Source: Zea mays
Lineage: Eukaryota > Streptophyta > Magnoliopsida > Poales > Poaceae
NCBI RefSeq assembly: GCF_902167145.1
Contig: NC_050100.1
Location: forward strand, 193,123,439-193,187,438
Direction of reading: 5' to 3'
DNA: 64,000 bases
How positions within the stretch are numbered: the first letter of the stretch is position 1; every line of letters starts with the position of its first letter. The notes below the pieces were generated by a model, which was not told the DNA's origin, did no database searches, and saw only the letters and a list, made by a program, of their open reading frames with translations. Position numbers and translations under genes: made by a program. Of the stretch, positions 33,305 through 43,815 are shown one piece after another.

Positions 33305-34111
33305 TCACTCCTACCTCTCTCCCCCATAGAAGTGCACGACCCAAACCCCATTTCTAACTTGAAGAACACCTCCCACTCTCTATCACACATCTCTTGCCTC
33401 TCCCATTTCAAATCTTTGGAGAGAAATCTTTGAGTGAGTTTTGAGAGCTGCAGTTTTTGTGCTTCATCTCCAAATCTCTCTTGCTCTTCTTCATTCGAGC
33501 TTTAGTACTACATCGAGTTCTTTGTGGATTCATTACTCTTGGAGCTTCTAGCTCCTAGACGACTAGGTGTCTCTTGTGAGTCTCCAAATCTTGTGGAAGA
33601 CCACAAGAAAGTTTGTATTACCCGCTTGTTTGAGCAAAGATTAATGTGTGGGCTTGACCTTTGTGGTCGGGAAAGGGAGGATTAGGGTTGAAAGAGACCC
33701 GACTCTTTGTGGGCGCCTCAACGAGGAAGTAGGGCACCTTGGTGGTGTGACCAAACCTCGGGATAAATCTTGTGTCTCTTGTGTTCTTGCTCATTGTGTT
33801 TGTTTATGTTCTTCGTTCTCTCACCATTGCGTGGAAGATTTGTTTATATCTTTTTGGTGTGTGGATTTTGAGAAGTGCCCTTCTCAGATCTACTACTTTG
33901 AACCCTGTGGATCAACTAAAACATCTCATTTTCAAAGTTAACTGGGTGAATTTCGAGATTAATTCAGTTTATATCTCATTCTTTAGTTGAGCTCGTGCAA
34001 ATCGGTTGAACCGATTTTGACATCGGTTGAACCGGTTCTACCCAGTCCGTTTCTAGTTTTTGTTGAAAAAGTTTCCACTTGCCTATTCAACCCCCCTCTA
34101 GGCAACTTTCA
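33305..34111 (+). repeat. E3 5' LTR, second part
   Basis: Continues the LTR begun at 15465. Joined across one TSD copy the LTR is about 2.0 kb. The end, CCCCTCTAGGCAACTTTCA, is the SIRE-type LTR end. An AACCGGTT-type pair lies at 34003-34040. Confidence 0.85.
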
Positions 34112-34113
34112 AT

Positions 34114-34125
34114 TGGTATCAGAGC
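34114..34125 (+). other. E3 primer-binding site
   Basis: TGGTATCAGAGC, two bases after the LTR; the standard initiator-Met type. Confidence 0.9.
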
Positions 34126-34166
34126 CTAATCCTCGTTCTAACACTTAACCGCGTGAGGAAAAGATC

Positions 34167-34922
34167 ATGTCGGGGGGACTAAGAAACGAAAGTGCTTCTA
34201 AGCTTGAAAAAGTTGAGATTGCCTCGACTTCATCTTTTGGTGCAGATGTTGATCCTAGGGCAATAGATCTTGCCATGAGAATTGCCGGAAGGATGTTCCT
34301 CAAAATGAAGGAAGATGAGGCGAAGAACAAAATTGAAGAAGAAAATGATCGATGGAGACCAAACGACAAATCCACCTCTTCACAAGGTTTGTCTTTCAAA
34401 TCCACTTCTCATATGTGCTTTATTGCTAATGAGAGTGACAGTGAAAGCGAAAGTGAGGATGAGGAGGAGCAAGAAAGTGATAGTGAAGATGAGGATGATC
34501 TTCAATAATTCTTCGCTCAACTAAGCAAGAAACATCGGATGATCTTGCTCAAACTCATGAAAAGAGCGGAAGAACAAAAAGAAATGCTTCATAAGCAAGA
34601 AGACTTCCTCATCAGAAAAATCGAAGACTTAGAGAAGTTGACCAAAGAGCATGAGAAGCTAAAGTGCTCTCATGTTGGTCCAAAGGTATGAAGACATTTC
34701 AATTGAGCAAATTAAAGCTATTAATCATTCATCATATATTGCTCAATTAGAAAATAAAAATGCTATGTTCAAGAACACGATAGAAAGGCTAAATATTGAA
34801 AATCTAACTTTGCAAGAAAAACATGATATGCTTGTGTGCTCTCATAATAAATTTATGGATTCACATATCATGTTAGAAATGGCTCATGAGGTTGTGTTAA
34901 CTAATTTGAAATCATACCAACC
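34167..34922 (+). pseudogene. E3 gag, N-terminal part (cut by E6)
   Basis: Starts MSGGLRNESASKLE. The UBN2-type core seen in E1 and E4 is not evident, so this gag is either shortened or very diverged. An acidic Ser/Glu/Asp stretch ends in TAA at 34506-34508. Beyond it the frame continues as a Lys/Glu-rich coiled coil, then shifts frame near 34680 to a coiled-coil section (EQIKAINHSSYIAQLENKN). It runs into E6 after SYQP and resumes at 46509. Confidence 0.75.
34918..34922. repeat. Target-site duplication of E6, left copy (CAACC)
   Basis: CAACC before TGTCACACCC, repeated at 46504-46508. Confidence 0.93.
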
Positions 34923-37556
34923 TGTCACACCCGGTTTTAGAAGGCAAACCGAATGCGAACCATGTACGTGCCAGGATCAGTTATTCACGTACACAGCAGT
35001 TACATAATATGGACATCATCACACAGTGCTCAAAATAGTATTAATAAGGGAAATAGTCGATTACATCATACGTCTGAGACGTCCATATAGTTCTTACAAT
35101 AAATCAAAGTGCGGAAAAGAAACGTAGATAAACGCGGCCTTCACAGGCAGCCGACTGGGGGTTGCCGCTAACCCACACCTAGAACTCGTCGTAGTCTTGG
35201 AACTCCTGGAAGTCTCCTTCCACAGCTTCATCTTCGCCTGAGCAGTGGTTGCAATGCTGACAACCTGGGGGGGGGGGGGTTTGGTGTGTAGAGCAAGGGT
35301 GAGTACACATCAACATACTCAGCAAGTATCCTGTTTGGCTGTAGTGGACTAGCTTTATGTGGGGATAAGTCAAGCAGTTGCTTTTAGTTGGTCAGGTTAT
35401 TACTTACTAGTAGAAAGCCAGGTTTTAACATTAACCCAAGTTATTAGCCCAATGTATCCTTTCCAAACGGAAAGAATACCACTTACCAGCACCATAACCA
35501 TGATCAAAACCATCAATCTCATTGCCACCTGTACCAAAGTATCTCTGATCAAGTACCACTAGTCACTGGAGCTACCTTGTGCACTTTACCCACAAGCCGT
35601 GATTCCCTCTCTGGCCCGGGCTTGCAAGACCCTTATTCACTCCCGAGGTGAATGGCCAAGGATTCACTACGAAGCCTTTACAAAGATTCCCCGGGGCTGT
35701 AGCCACCCGTTAGGTTTCCTAAATGTACCGCACTCCTCCCCAAGGGACAAATCAACCTTGGCAGAGCGAGCCGCATACACCGAGCCCCATTGACGGCACG
35801 ACGGCTAAGTGAACTACACCCCGGATCCTCTAATTATTCAGCTAAGGGCACCCCATTCCACCCTCATGGTTGCACTGTTTTCCCGGGCGGTCATCCATTG
35901 AACAGGTCCTTACGGAGAGGCACTCGAGAAACCGCTCGAGTCCCCTTAAATGCCACAAGTATAATCATAAATAAGAACGGGAAAACAGCGTATCATAGAT
36001 AACCACATCATGTTCATTGATTAAAGTTGAGCAATAGCATCAAACTAAGCAGTAATAATCCGACCCAAATAGGTAAACAAGGACATGGATAACAAAAAGC
36101 TAGTCAATCCTTAGGTATAAAGGTGTAATGCGGGAGGTGAATTAAATAATGAATAGGACAGAGATAGGTCAAAGGACACTTGCCTCCACCAAACGACTGC
36201 TGCTCAGGGGCTTCTCCTGCGGGTTCCTCGGGCTCTTCGACCGAATCGTTCTCTATGCGATTGCAAACATACATACATCCATCCACATTTAATACAAAAG
36301 AACAGTACACCATACAAGGGAACAAATAAAGCGAATATGCATCAAGTATGACATTTGACATTGCATTTGTTATGGTTAGAAAGAAACGGGAAAGGGTCTC
36401 GCAGGGGGTTAAATCTTATGCACTAACGATCAATTACAATTGGTTCTTAACAAAAGAATTCTGTTACATATACGCTAATGGAAACCTAATCACTTTAAGT
36501 TGATCAACATTGCACGAGATAAACAATTAACTACATGAATTAGCATAACGGAATTTTAAATTAAACTTCCTATTTCCATGGTATGAACAATGATTAACCT
36601 ACCTAAAATAAAGTAACTAGGATCATAGAAAGTAAATAAAATAAAATAAAAATAAAAAAATAAAAAAAAGAGGGGGGGGCGGTTGAACCGGCCCTAGGGG
36701 CGGTTGAACCGGCCCTGCGCAGGGGCGGGGGCGCGGCCGGGCGGGCGGCCAAGGCGCGCGGCCAGGGGCGCGCGGCCAGGGGCGCGCGGCCAGGCGGGCG
36801 GCCGAGCCGGCCATGGCGGCGGCCAGGCGGCCAGGGCGGGCGGCCGGGCGGGCGGCCGGGCGGCCAGGGCGGGCGGCCGAGCCGGCCATGGCGGCGGCCA
36901 TGGCGCCGAGCGGCGAGGGGAAAGGGGAGAGGGGATGGGGGAGGGAGGAGAGAGGGAGGAGGGGGGGCGCTCACCGGCGTTGGGGAGCGACAGCGAGGGG
37001 CGGCCGGCAGGGGGCGGCGGCCGAGCAGGGGGCGGCGGCGGCTTAGGGCAGGGGCGGGTAGGGGCGGCGGCTAGGGAGAAAATGAGAGAGGACAAAAAAA
37101 ATGAGAGGGAGAGGGAGAGGGTTTTTGGGGAAAAAAAGGGGAGGTGGGGGGGGGGGGCGGCATGGGCCAATTGGGCCCAAGGGGGGGCGCCAGGGGCGGC
37201 TGGGCCGGCCGGGGTCGGCCCACAGCGCGGGAGAGAGAGAGAAAAAGAGGAGAGAGAAAGAGAGAGAAAAAGAAAGAAAAGATCTTCTCCTCATTTTCGA
37301 AATCCGATCTTTCTACATGAATGCATTTGCACTTTCAAAGCAATCAAAAGAAATGCAAGGTTCGGCATGGTGCATCAAACAACCTAAAGTATTTAGGGTT
37401 TTTCATGACACGGGAATTCCAAACCGAATCCCGCGAGAACTTTGGAAAAGGTCAAGGTTTAGCGAGGGGAAAACGAAAAGGAAAAGGTAACGCCCGAATT
37501 TTGGCGAGTAAAGAAAAGAAAAAAAAAATTCAACTGCAAAAATTCGGGGCGTTACA
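34923..37556 (-). repeat. E6 3' LTR
   Basis: 2634 bp, TGTCACACCCGG...GGGGCGTTACA on the plus strand. It lacks a segment present in the other LTR (about 44476-44529), the junction lying near 35573-35580. It contains a G-run (35267-35279), an extremely GC-rich GGCGGGCGGCC region (about 36715-36910), purine-rich repeats and two copies of CGGTTGAACCGG (36680-36715). A short conserved frame ends at 35179 on the minus strand. Confidence 0.93.
35179..35265 (-). CDS. Short conserved LTR frame, about 28 codons, in the E6 3' LTR
   Basis: The minus strand encodes a CxHCNHCSG motif followed by an acidic tail ending QDYDEF and a stop at 35179. The same frame occurs in the E6 5' LTR (stop at 44072-44074) and in E9's diverged LTR (59031-59117). 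Between E6 and E9 there are seven base differences, five of them silent third-position changes. Upstream, no start codon is conserved in frame, so this may be a spliced exon or chance. Confidence 0.3.
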   Translation of the reverse strand, partial: GCQHCNHCSGEDEAVEGDFQEFQDYDEF

Positions 37557-37570
37557 AACCTATCCCCCTT
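37557..37570 (-). other. E6 polypurine tract
   Basis: The sense strand AAGGGGGATAGGTT abuts the 3' LTR. Confidence 0.8.
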
Positions 37571-37592
37571 AAAAGAATCTCGCCCTCGAGAT

Positions 37593-40500
37593 TCAGGGCT
37601 GGCTAGCAAAGAGCTCTGGGTACTTGGCCATCAAATCATCTTCACGCTCCCAGGTTGCTTCTTCCTCAGAGTGGTGATTCCATCTGACCTTGCACATTCT
37701 GATGGTCTTCCTCCGGGTGACTCTGTCTGCAATCTCAAGGATCTGAGCTGGCTTCTCAACATAGGTCAAGTCCTCCTGGACTTCCAGACCTTCCACTGGC
37801 AACTGCTCTTCTGGCACACGCAAGCACTTTTTCAACTGAGACACATGAAAGACATTATGCACAGCAGACAAATTCTCGGGCAAACTGAGCTGATAGGCCA
37901 CTTCCCCACGCTTTGAGAGGATCTGGTACGGACCAATGTAGCGGGGTGCTAGCTTGCCTTTCACTCCAAATCTTCTGACTCCTCTGATCGGTGACACTTT
38001 CAGATAGACAAAGTCCCCAACTTCGAAACTCAGCTCTCTTCTTGTGTCTGCATAGCTTCGCTGCCTCGATTGCGCTATCTTCAGATTCTCTCGAACCATC
38101 TTGATGTTCTCTTCGGCTTCAAGCAAAATGTCTGGCCCAAACACTTGCTTTTCTCCAGGCTGATCCCATTGCAACGGAGTTCTACAACTCCTTCCATAAA
38201 GCGCCTGAAACGGTGACATCTTCAAACTGGCCTGGTAACTGTTGTTATAGGAAAACTCCGCATAAGGTAATCTCTTGTCCCATCCGGACTGATCTTGCAA
38301 CGCACAGGCTCTCAACATGTCTTCAAGAATTTGATTGGTCCTTTCGGTCTGGCCATCTGTCTGCGGGTGATAAGCTGAACTGAAATTCAGATGCGTGCCC
38401 AAGGCTTCATGCAACTGCTGCCAGAAATGAGAGGTGAACTGCGTCCCTCTGTCTGACACTATCTTCTTTGGCACACCATGAAGACAAACGATCCGAGACA
38501 TATACAACTCTGCCAATACTGCACTGTTGTAATTGGTCTTGACAGGTATGAAGTGGGCTGACTTGGTCAAACGGTCCACTACTACCCAAATGGAATCGTA
38601 GCCGGCTCGAGTGCGAGGCAATCCGACTATGAAATCCATACCGATTTCATCCCATTTCCACTGAGGGATCTGCAACGGTTGCAACAATCCAGCAGGTCTC
38701 TGGTGCTCTGCCTTAATTCTTCGACAACTATCACACATAGCCACATGCTCTGCGATTTCTCTCTTCATTCCGTACCACCAGAATTTCTTCTTCAGATCCT
38801 GATACATCTTCTCACTGCCAGGGTGAATCGAATAAGCTGTCTCATGAGCTTCCTTGAGAATCAACTCCCGAATGGACTGGACATTGGGAACACATAAGCG
38901 GTCTTTGAACCATATCACGCCTTCTGCATCTTCTCGAAAATCTTTGCCTCTGCCATCTAGAATCAGTCGCCGAATCTCACTGATCTTCTCATCACTCTTC
39001 TGCGCTTCTTTGATTTCGCGCTCCAAGGTAGGTTCCAACTCAACTGTGACTCCTCGCGAATTATTCAGAAATCCGAGACTCAACCTGTCAAACTCCTTAG
39101 CCAACTCATAAGGCATCGGACGAGCGACCATCAGATTGACTTGACTCTTTCTGCTCAAAGCATCTGCCACTACGTTTGCTTTGCCTGGATGGTAATGGAT
39201 CTCCAACTCATAGTCTTTGATCAACTCTAACCATCTTCGTTGCCTCATGTTCAACTCTGACTGAGTGAATATGTACTTAAGACTCTTGTGGTCTGTGTAA
39301 ACATCGCATTTCTGTCCATACAAATAGTGCCTCCATGTCTTCAGTGCGTGAACCACTGCTGCCAACTCTAGATCATGGATTGGGTAATTCTTCTCATGAA
39401 CCTTCAACTGTCGGGACGAGTAAGCCACAACTCTTCCCTCTTGCATCAATACGCATCCCAAACCTGTGTAACAAGCATCGCAATACATCGAGAAGGGCTT
39501 GTGCACATCAGGCAAGACTAGGACAAGCGCTGTAGTCAACTTCTCTTTCAGCGCTTCAAAGGCCTCTTGGCATTTCTGGGTCCACTTGAACTCAACTTTG
39601 TTGCCTAGCAACGCTGTCATTGGTTTCGCAATCTTCGAAAACCCTTCAATGAATCGCCGATAATATCCGGCCATTCCAATGAAACTCTTGATTCCTCTAG
39701 CATCTGTTGGCGCTTTCCAGTTCAAAATGTCTGCCACTTTCTTCGGATCCACAGCCAATCCTTCTTTGTTGATTATGTGACCCAAGAACAGGACTTCACT
39801 GATCCAGAACTCACATTTGCTCAACTTTGCATACAACTGGTGCTCTCGCAATCTCTGCAACACCATCCTCAAATGATCTGCATGCTCTTCTTCGCTTTGA
39901 GAATAAACCAGAATATCATCAATGAATACCACCACAAACTTATCAAGATAATCCATGAATACACTATTCATCAAGTTCATAAAGAATGCTGGCGCATTGG
40001 TCAAACCAAAAGACATCACTGTGAACTCATACAAACCATACTTGGAAATGAATGCCGTCTTCGGAATGTCCGAAGGTCGGATCCTGAGCTGATGATAACC
40101 TGACCTCAGATCAATCTTGGAGAACACACTGGCTCCTCTCAACTGGTCGAACAGATCTTCTATTCTGGGCAAAGGATACTTGTTCTTTATCGTGACCTCA
40201 TTCAAAGCTCGATAATCAATACACATCCTTTTGGTGCCATCTTTCTTCTCCACAAATAGGACAGGGGCGGCCCAAGGCGAGGTGCTTGGCCGAATGTAAC
40301 CTTTCTCTGACAGCTCATCAATTTGCTTCTTAAGTTCATCCAACTCTGGTCCGGATATTCTGTAAGCTCTCTTAAAGATGGGGGCGGTTCCAGGAAGAAG
40401 CTCTATGGCAAACTCAACTTTCCGCTCTGGTGGCATACCCGGTAAATCCTTTGGAAACACATCTGGGAATTCAGACACAACCTTGATACTCTCAATTGGA

Positions 40501-42140
40501 TCTGCTTCACTGCTATCGACAGCCATCTGATGACAACTTCCTTTCTTCGGCTCAGGCGGGACTAGTTCGGTCACCATTTCCTCTCCCAGTGGGGACACCA
40601 ACTTGATTGTCCTTTTATCACAACTGATAACTGCCTGATACTTATCTAGCCAATTCATCCCTAGGATGACATCTATTCCATGAGTACCCATTACTATAAG
40701 GTTGGCGGGAAACGCTATCCCCCTTATTTTCACACTTATATTTAAACAAATGCTATTAGCTCGAATTCTACCACCGGCTGAGTCAATTTGAATGGGGGTT
40801 GACATGGTAGTAATTGGAAGATTATGTGCTTCTACCCATGATGCAGTAATGAAAGAATGCGTTGCTCCAGTATCAAATAACACTTCTGCAATATGGGAGT
40901 CGACTGGGAACATACCTACTATCATGCCGGGGGTCTCCTGAACTGCTTCAGCTTCCAAATGGTTCAGCCTTCCATGATTATAGCGCGGCTGAGAGCGATT
41001 GCCTGATCCAGGCTGAGGCACGTTCTGCTTTGCTGGGGCATTGGGGCCTGACTGCTGCTGGGCTGCCTTCTTCGGACATTGCATCACCCAATGGCCTTGT
41101 TCTCCACAGTGGAAACATGCCCTGTTTCCAACCTGAGCTGGTGCTGCCTGACTGTTCTGCTGGTTTGCTGGGGCAGGGAGACAAGGGGCCTGCTGATTCT
41201 GCCTTTGAAACTGACCTCCTGACTGATTGCTCTGACGGTTCTGGTACTGGTGCTGAGGATACTGCCTTTGGAATTGCTGATGCTGAGGTGGACGCTGGTT
41301 CTGCCTGAACTGCTGAGGTTGATTGCCTGAGAAACGAGGGCGATTGCTGCTTCCGGGCTGGGGTCCACTGATCTTGCGCTTACGATCTTCCATCTCCTTA
41401 CGCTTCCTCTCTGTCATGATCGCTCTATCAATCAGGTGCTGGAATGTCGGGAAGGTGTGGTTCATCAGCTGATACTGCAGAGGGTCAACCAAGCCTCTCA
41501 GGAAACGGTATTGTCGCTTGACGTCGGTGTTGACATCTTCAGGAGCATAGCGAGACAATTGCAGAAACCTGTCTCGGTACTCACTGACAGACAATGGCCC
41601 TTGCTTGAGAGCCAGGAATTCCTCCTTCTTCACTGTCATCAGACCTGCAGGCACGTGGTACTGACGAAAGCTACCCCTGAACTCTTCCCAAGTGATGGTG
41701 TCGGGGTTGGCATGGGTGGCGAGGTAAGACTCCCACCATGATTGGGCTGCTCCTCTCAACAGACGGGGACCATACAGAACTTTCTCCCTGTCATCGCACT
41801 GAGCGGTATGCAACTCCCGCTCCACAGTGCGCAGCCAATCTTCAGCATCCATAGGGTCAGAAGAATGAGCGAATGTTGGTGGATGACCTCTCATGAACTC
41901 AGCACGCTTGTCTCTGGGCATCTGAGGCATCTGAGGCTGAGGTGGTGCTTGCTGCTGCTGCTGCTGAATGGCGGCCAAAGTCTGACCGATGGCTTGAACT
42001 GCCTGAGTCTGCATCAGAAACATCTGCTCGATCGACATCGGGGGCGGGGGTGGCAGCTGCTGCTGCTGGGGCGCCTCCTCCTGTTGAGCGGCTCGCTCCT
42101 GCTGAGCACGCCTTCCTCCTCTGCGCCTGTTCTCTGACAT
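37593..42140 (-). CDS. E6 gag-pol polyprotein, intact, 1515 aa
   Basis: A single open frame with all domains. Gag occupies about residues 1-335 (Gln-rich head, then WWESYLATH and [20 protein letters not shown]). The CCHC knuckle [14 protein letters not shown] starts at residue 342. The aspartic protease FDTGATHSF is at about 422-430. RT catalytic FIDD is at about 739-742. RNase H has its YCDACYTG Asp near 888. The integrase has an HHCC zinc region followed by the DDE core, with VSDRGTQF Asp near 1230. The C-terminal chromodomain-like segment runs from about 1460 to the end ([16 protein letters not shown]). The start follows a TAG directly. Translation as one frame without a gag stop is common in chromoviruses. 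The chromodomain may steer insertion to heterochromatin. Confidence 0.95.
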   Translation of the reverse strand: MSENRRRGGRRAQQERAAQQEEAPQQQQLPPPPPMSIEQMFLMQTQAVQAIGQTLAAIQQQQQQAPPQPQMPQMPRDKRAEFMRGHPPTFAHSSDPMDAEDWLRTVERELHTAQCDDREKVLYGPRLLRGAAQSWWESYLATHANPDTITWEEFRGSFRQYHVPAGLMTVKKEEFLALKQGPLSVSEYRDRFLQLSRYAPEDVNTDVKRQYRFLRGLVDPLQYQLMNHTFPTFQHLIDRAIMTERKRKEMEDRKRKISGPQPGSSNRPRFSGNQPQQFRQNQRPPQHQQFQRQYPQHQYQNRQSNQSGGQFQRQNQQAPCLPAPANQQNSQAAPAQVGNRACFHCGEQGHWVMQCPKKAAQQQSGPNAPAKQNVPQPGSGNRSQPRYNHGRLNHLEAEAVQETPGMIVGMFPVDSHIAEVLFDTGATHSFITASWVEAHNLPITTMSTPIQIDSAGGRIRANSICLNISVKIRGIAFPANLIVMGTHGIDVILGMNWLDKYQAVISCDKRTIKLVSPLGEEMVTELVPPEPKKGSCHQMAVDSSEADPIESIKVVSEFPDVFPKDLPGMPPERKVEFAIELLPGTAPIFKRAYRISGPELDELKKQIDELSEKGYIRPSTSPWAAPVLFVEKKDGTKRMCIDYRALNEVTIKNKYPLPRIEDLFDQLRGASVFSKIDLRSGYHQLRIRPSDIPKTAFISKYGLYEFTVMSFGLTNAPAFFMNLMNSVFMDYLDKFVVVFIDDILVYSQSEEEHADHLRMVLQRLREHQLYAKLSKCEFWISEVLFLGHIINKEGLAVDPKKVADILNWKAPTDARGIKSFIGMAGYYRRFIEGFSKIAKPMTALLGNKVEFKWTQKCQEAFEALKEKLTTALVLVLPDVHKPFSMYCDACYTGLGCVLMQEGRVVAYSSRQLKVHEKNYPIHDLELAAVVHALKTWRHYLYGQKCDVYTDHKSLKYIFTQSELNMRQRRWLELIKDYELEIHYHPGKANVVADALSRKSQVNLMVARPMPYELAKEFDRLSLGFLNNSRGVTVELEPTLEREIKEAQKSDEKISEIRRLILDGRGKDFREDAEGVIWFKDRLCVPNVQSIRELILKEAHETAYSIHPGSEKMYQDLKKKFWWYGMKREIAEHVAMCDSCRRIKAEHQRPAGLLQPLQIPQWKWDEIGMDFIVGLPRTRAGYDSIWVVVDRLTKSAHFIPVKTNYNSAVLAELYMSRIVCLHGVPKKIVSDRGTQFTSHFWQQLHEALGTHLNFSSAYHPQTDGQTERTNQILEDMLRACALQDQSGWDKRLPYAEFSYNNSYQASLKMSPFQALYGRSCRTPLQWDQPGEKQVFGPDILLEAEENIKMVRENLKIAQSRQRSYADTRRELSFEVGDFVYLKVSPIRGVRRFGVKGKLAPRYIGPYQILSKRGEVAYQLSLPENLSAVHNVFHVSQLKKCLRVPEEQLPVEGLEVQEDLTYVEKPAQILEIADRVTRRKTIRMCKVRWNHHSEEEATWEREDDLMAKYPELFASQP

Positions 42141-42541
42141 CTACAGAATGCAACCATACATCAGAACTGATCTGACAAATCTTGCAGCATAAGAGAAGAG
42201 TATAGAATTCTTCAACAGCACTGAACAGATGAGCATCTTCACTGATCTCCAACACAGACCACACAGCTTCTCAGATAAAGAGGAAAGTGGAATAAAAGGT
42301 TTCCCAACTATATAACTAACTTTATTAACATAGTAGATAAACCAAAATGCAGGGGATACCCACACTCTGGTAACAGTCATTACAAAGATCCAAACCAAAC
42401 ATAGTTCATCATGACAAACATAAATGCACAGGATATAGCAAACTACCCTGTCTAACTAAGACTAACTAAGACTGAGACTAACGCTAAGACTATAGCTTCT
42501 ACGCATATTTCGTATTAATTACAAGATCCAACTCTAACGAT
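42141..42541 (-). other. E6 spacer between extra ORF and gag
   Basis: About 400 bp without a gene. In sense it ends in a T-rich stretch and TTCTGTAG directly before the gag ATG. The matching spacer in E9 ends CTTCCACAG|ATG. Both resemble 3' splice sites. Confidence 0.55.
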
Positions 42542-43555
42542 CTATGGTTCTAGAGTTATCTTGGTCTTGCAGTCGGGATTGCCATAAGACTGGTGTCCAC
42601 GCTGAGGTGAGCGGTACGGGTGCTGAGTCCCAACGGGAGCGGGGGAACCACCATCCAGATGACGACGTTCCGCGCGCTCAGCCCGCAGCAGGGCGATCTC
42701 AGCACGAGCCCTACTCAGCTCGTCTAATGCATGGTCCAGCTCCGTGTTTAGCACGGCGGCTAGGTTGACTGTGCTGCTCAACCTAGGATTGCCCTCACCG
42801 ACAGGTGAGACAATCACGCCTCCTGTGCTGCCAGATGGACGGCGGGGGTAATACTTCAGGTCAAGACCGTCAGCTGCCCCACCGAAAACCGAGCAGTAGT
42901 GCGAAAGCGCACGCCGTGCAGCATCTTGCATGGCTGCCTCAGCTGAGTCCCGCTCAGAAATAGAATAGTGCTCTGAGCAGGCCTCTGCACCCTGGAGACT
43001 GTCCTCCGGGTAGCGCACCAAGCAAGTCGCCTCCCAGCGGTCCGGGTAGACCCCGCGACTATGCTGGTAGACCACACAGCGATACTCGACGGACCAAGTA
43101 TGCCGGTCAAATGCCCGACGTAGCAGGGTGTCGAGCGCATCGTGGAAGTGACACCCGCGAGCAGCGTCGCGAGTGATGGGTCGAGCAACCCATCCTTCCG
43201 GCTCAGGGTTAGCAGAGAAGTCGGTGTCGTGGCTCGAGCTGTCGTCGCCATCTCCGTCGTCTGGGTCTCCTCCAGCAGCTACTCCAGAAGCTGGGGCGCC
43301 CAGGGGTGGTGCAGGGGGCGGCTCCAGAGGAAGCACAGGGGAGCAGCTCCTCACAGACTCTATCTCCTGCTGGAGCGAGAAGGAAGAGCCCTGCTGCTCC
43401 TGTCGTCGACGCTCCTGCTCCTCACGCAGGCGGTGGTGTAGTCTCTCCAAGTGGCTGGACTGTCCGGCCACGGGACGGCGAAGCGGACGCTCAGCAAGGC
43501 GGGAGGGTAAGAAGGGGATGACTGACTTTCGTGCAGTGTGTCTAAGTCGAGCCAT
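42542..43555 (-). CDS. E6 extra ORF upstream of gag, 337 aa, unknown function
   Basis: Starts MARLRHTARKSVIPFLPSRL directly after GTCTTTTGTAG. The N-terminus is Arg-rich (about 1-55). A variable Pro/Asp/Ser linker follows (about 60-120). The conserved core (about 120-225) contains VEYRCVVYQHSRG, PDRWEATCLV and EAAMQDAARRALSHYC. A Gly/Pro linker leads to a predicted coiled coil (about 270-300, ELDHALDELSRARAEIALLR). The core's strand-strand-strand then Ala-rich helix pattern is reminiscent of a double-stranded-RNA-binding fold; this is an inference only. A broken homologue sits in the same place in E9. I do not recognise a named family. Confidence 0.8.
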   Translation of the reverse strand: MARLRHTARKSVIPFLPSRLAERPLRRPVAGQSSHLERLHHRLREEQERRRQEQQGSSFSLQQEIESVRSCSPVLPLEPPPAPPLGAPASGVAAGGDPDDGDGDDSSSHDTDFSANPEPEGWVARPITRDAARGCHFHDALDTLLRRAFDRHTWSVEYRCVVYQHSRGVYPDRWEATCLVRYPEDSLQGAEACSEHYSISERDSAEAAMQDAARRALSHYCSVFGGAADGLDLKYYPRRPSGSTGGVIVSPVGEGNPRLSSTVNLAAVLNTELDHALDELSRARAEIALLRAERAERRHLDGGSPAPVGTQHPYRSPQRGHQSYGNPDCKTKITLEP

Positions 43556-43799
43556 CTACAAAAGACATCGCAAGCAAGAGGGTAAGAACAGAATTAATAT
43601 GACCAGCAAGTAATGAATCATAAGTAAATGAAGGATTAGAATAAAACATGATTTTCATCAAGGTATATTATATAGTAGAACATAGGTTTGGTCGGCATGA
43701 CCAACTTTTGAAGAGATATCAAAGTCAAGGTAGGGACAGAGGTCTATAATCCTTAGAACGACCATTCTACTCTAGGTTAGCGGTCCTACAGTCAGCACG
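43556..43799 (-). other. E6 leader between primer site and extra ORF
   Basis: About 240 bp, no gene. In sense it ends in GTCTTTTGTAG immediately before the ORF, identical over these 11 bases to E9. Confidence 0.55.
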
Positions 43800-43811
43800 G
43801 CTTTGATACCA
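43800..43811 (-). other. E6 primer-binding site
   Basis: The sense strand TGGTATCAAAGC lies four bases after the LTR. It has one difference from the usual Met-type site and is identical in E9. Confidence 0.9.
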
Positions 43812-43815
43812 CTTA

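Noticed and set aside
36680..36716. CGGTTGAACCGG shared by the E6 LTR and the AACCGGTT repeats of the E3 LTR, suggesting common control
   Set aside because: The motif is short, E6 is unrelated to E3 and its copies sit in GC-rich repeats; chance sharing is more likely.
36603..37490. Long overlapping frames on both strands in the E6 LTR (Arg/Gly/Ala/Pro-rich), and the same at 45554-46438
   Set aside because: They are produced by the GGCGGGCGGCC repeats and purine-rich tracts, are open on several frames at once, change frame with repeat length between the two LTRs, and show no domain.
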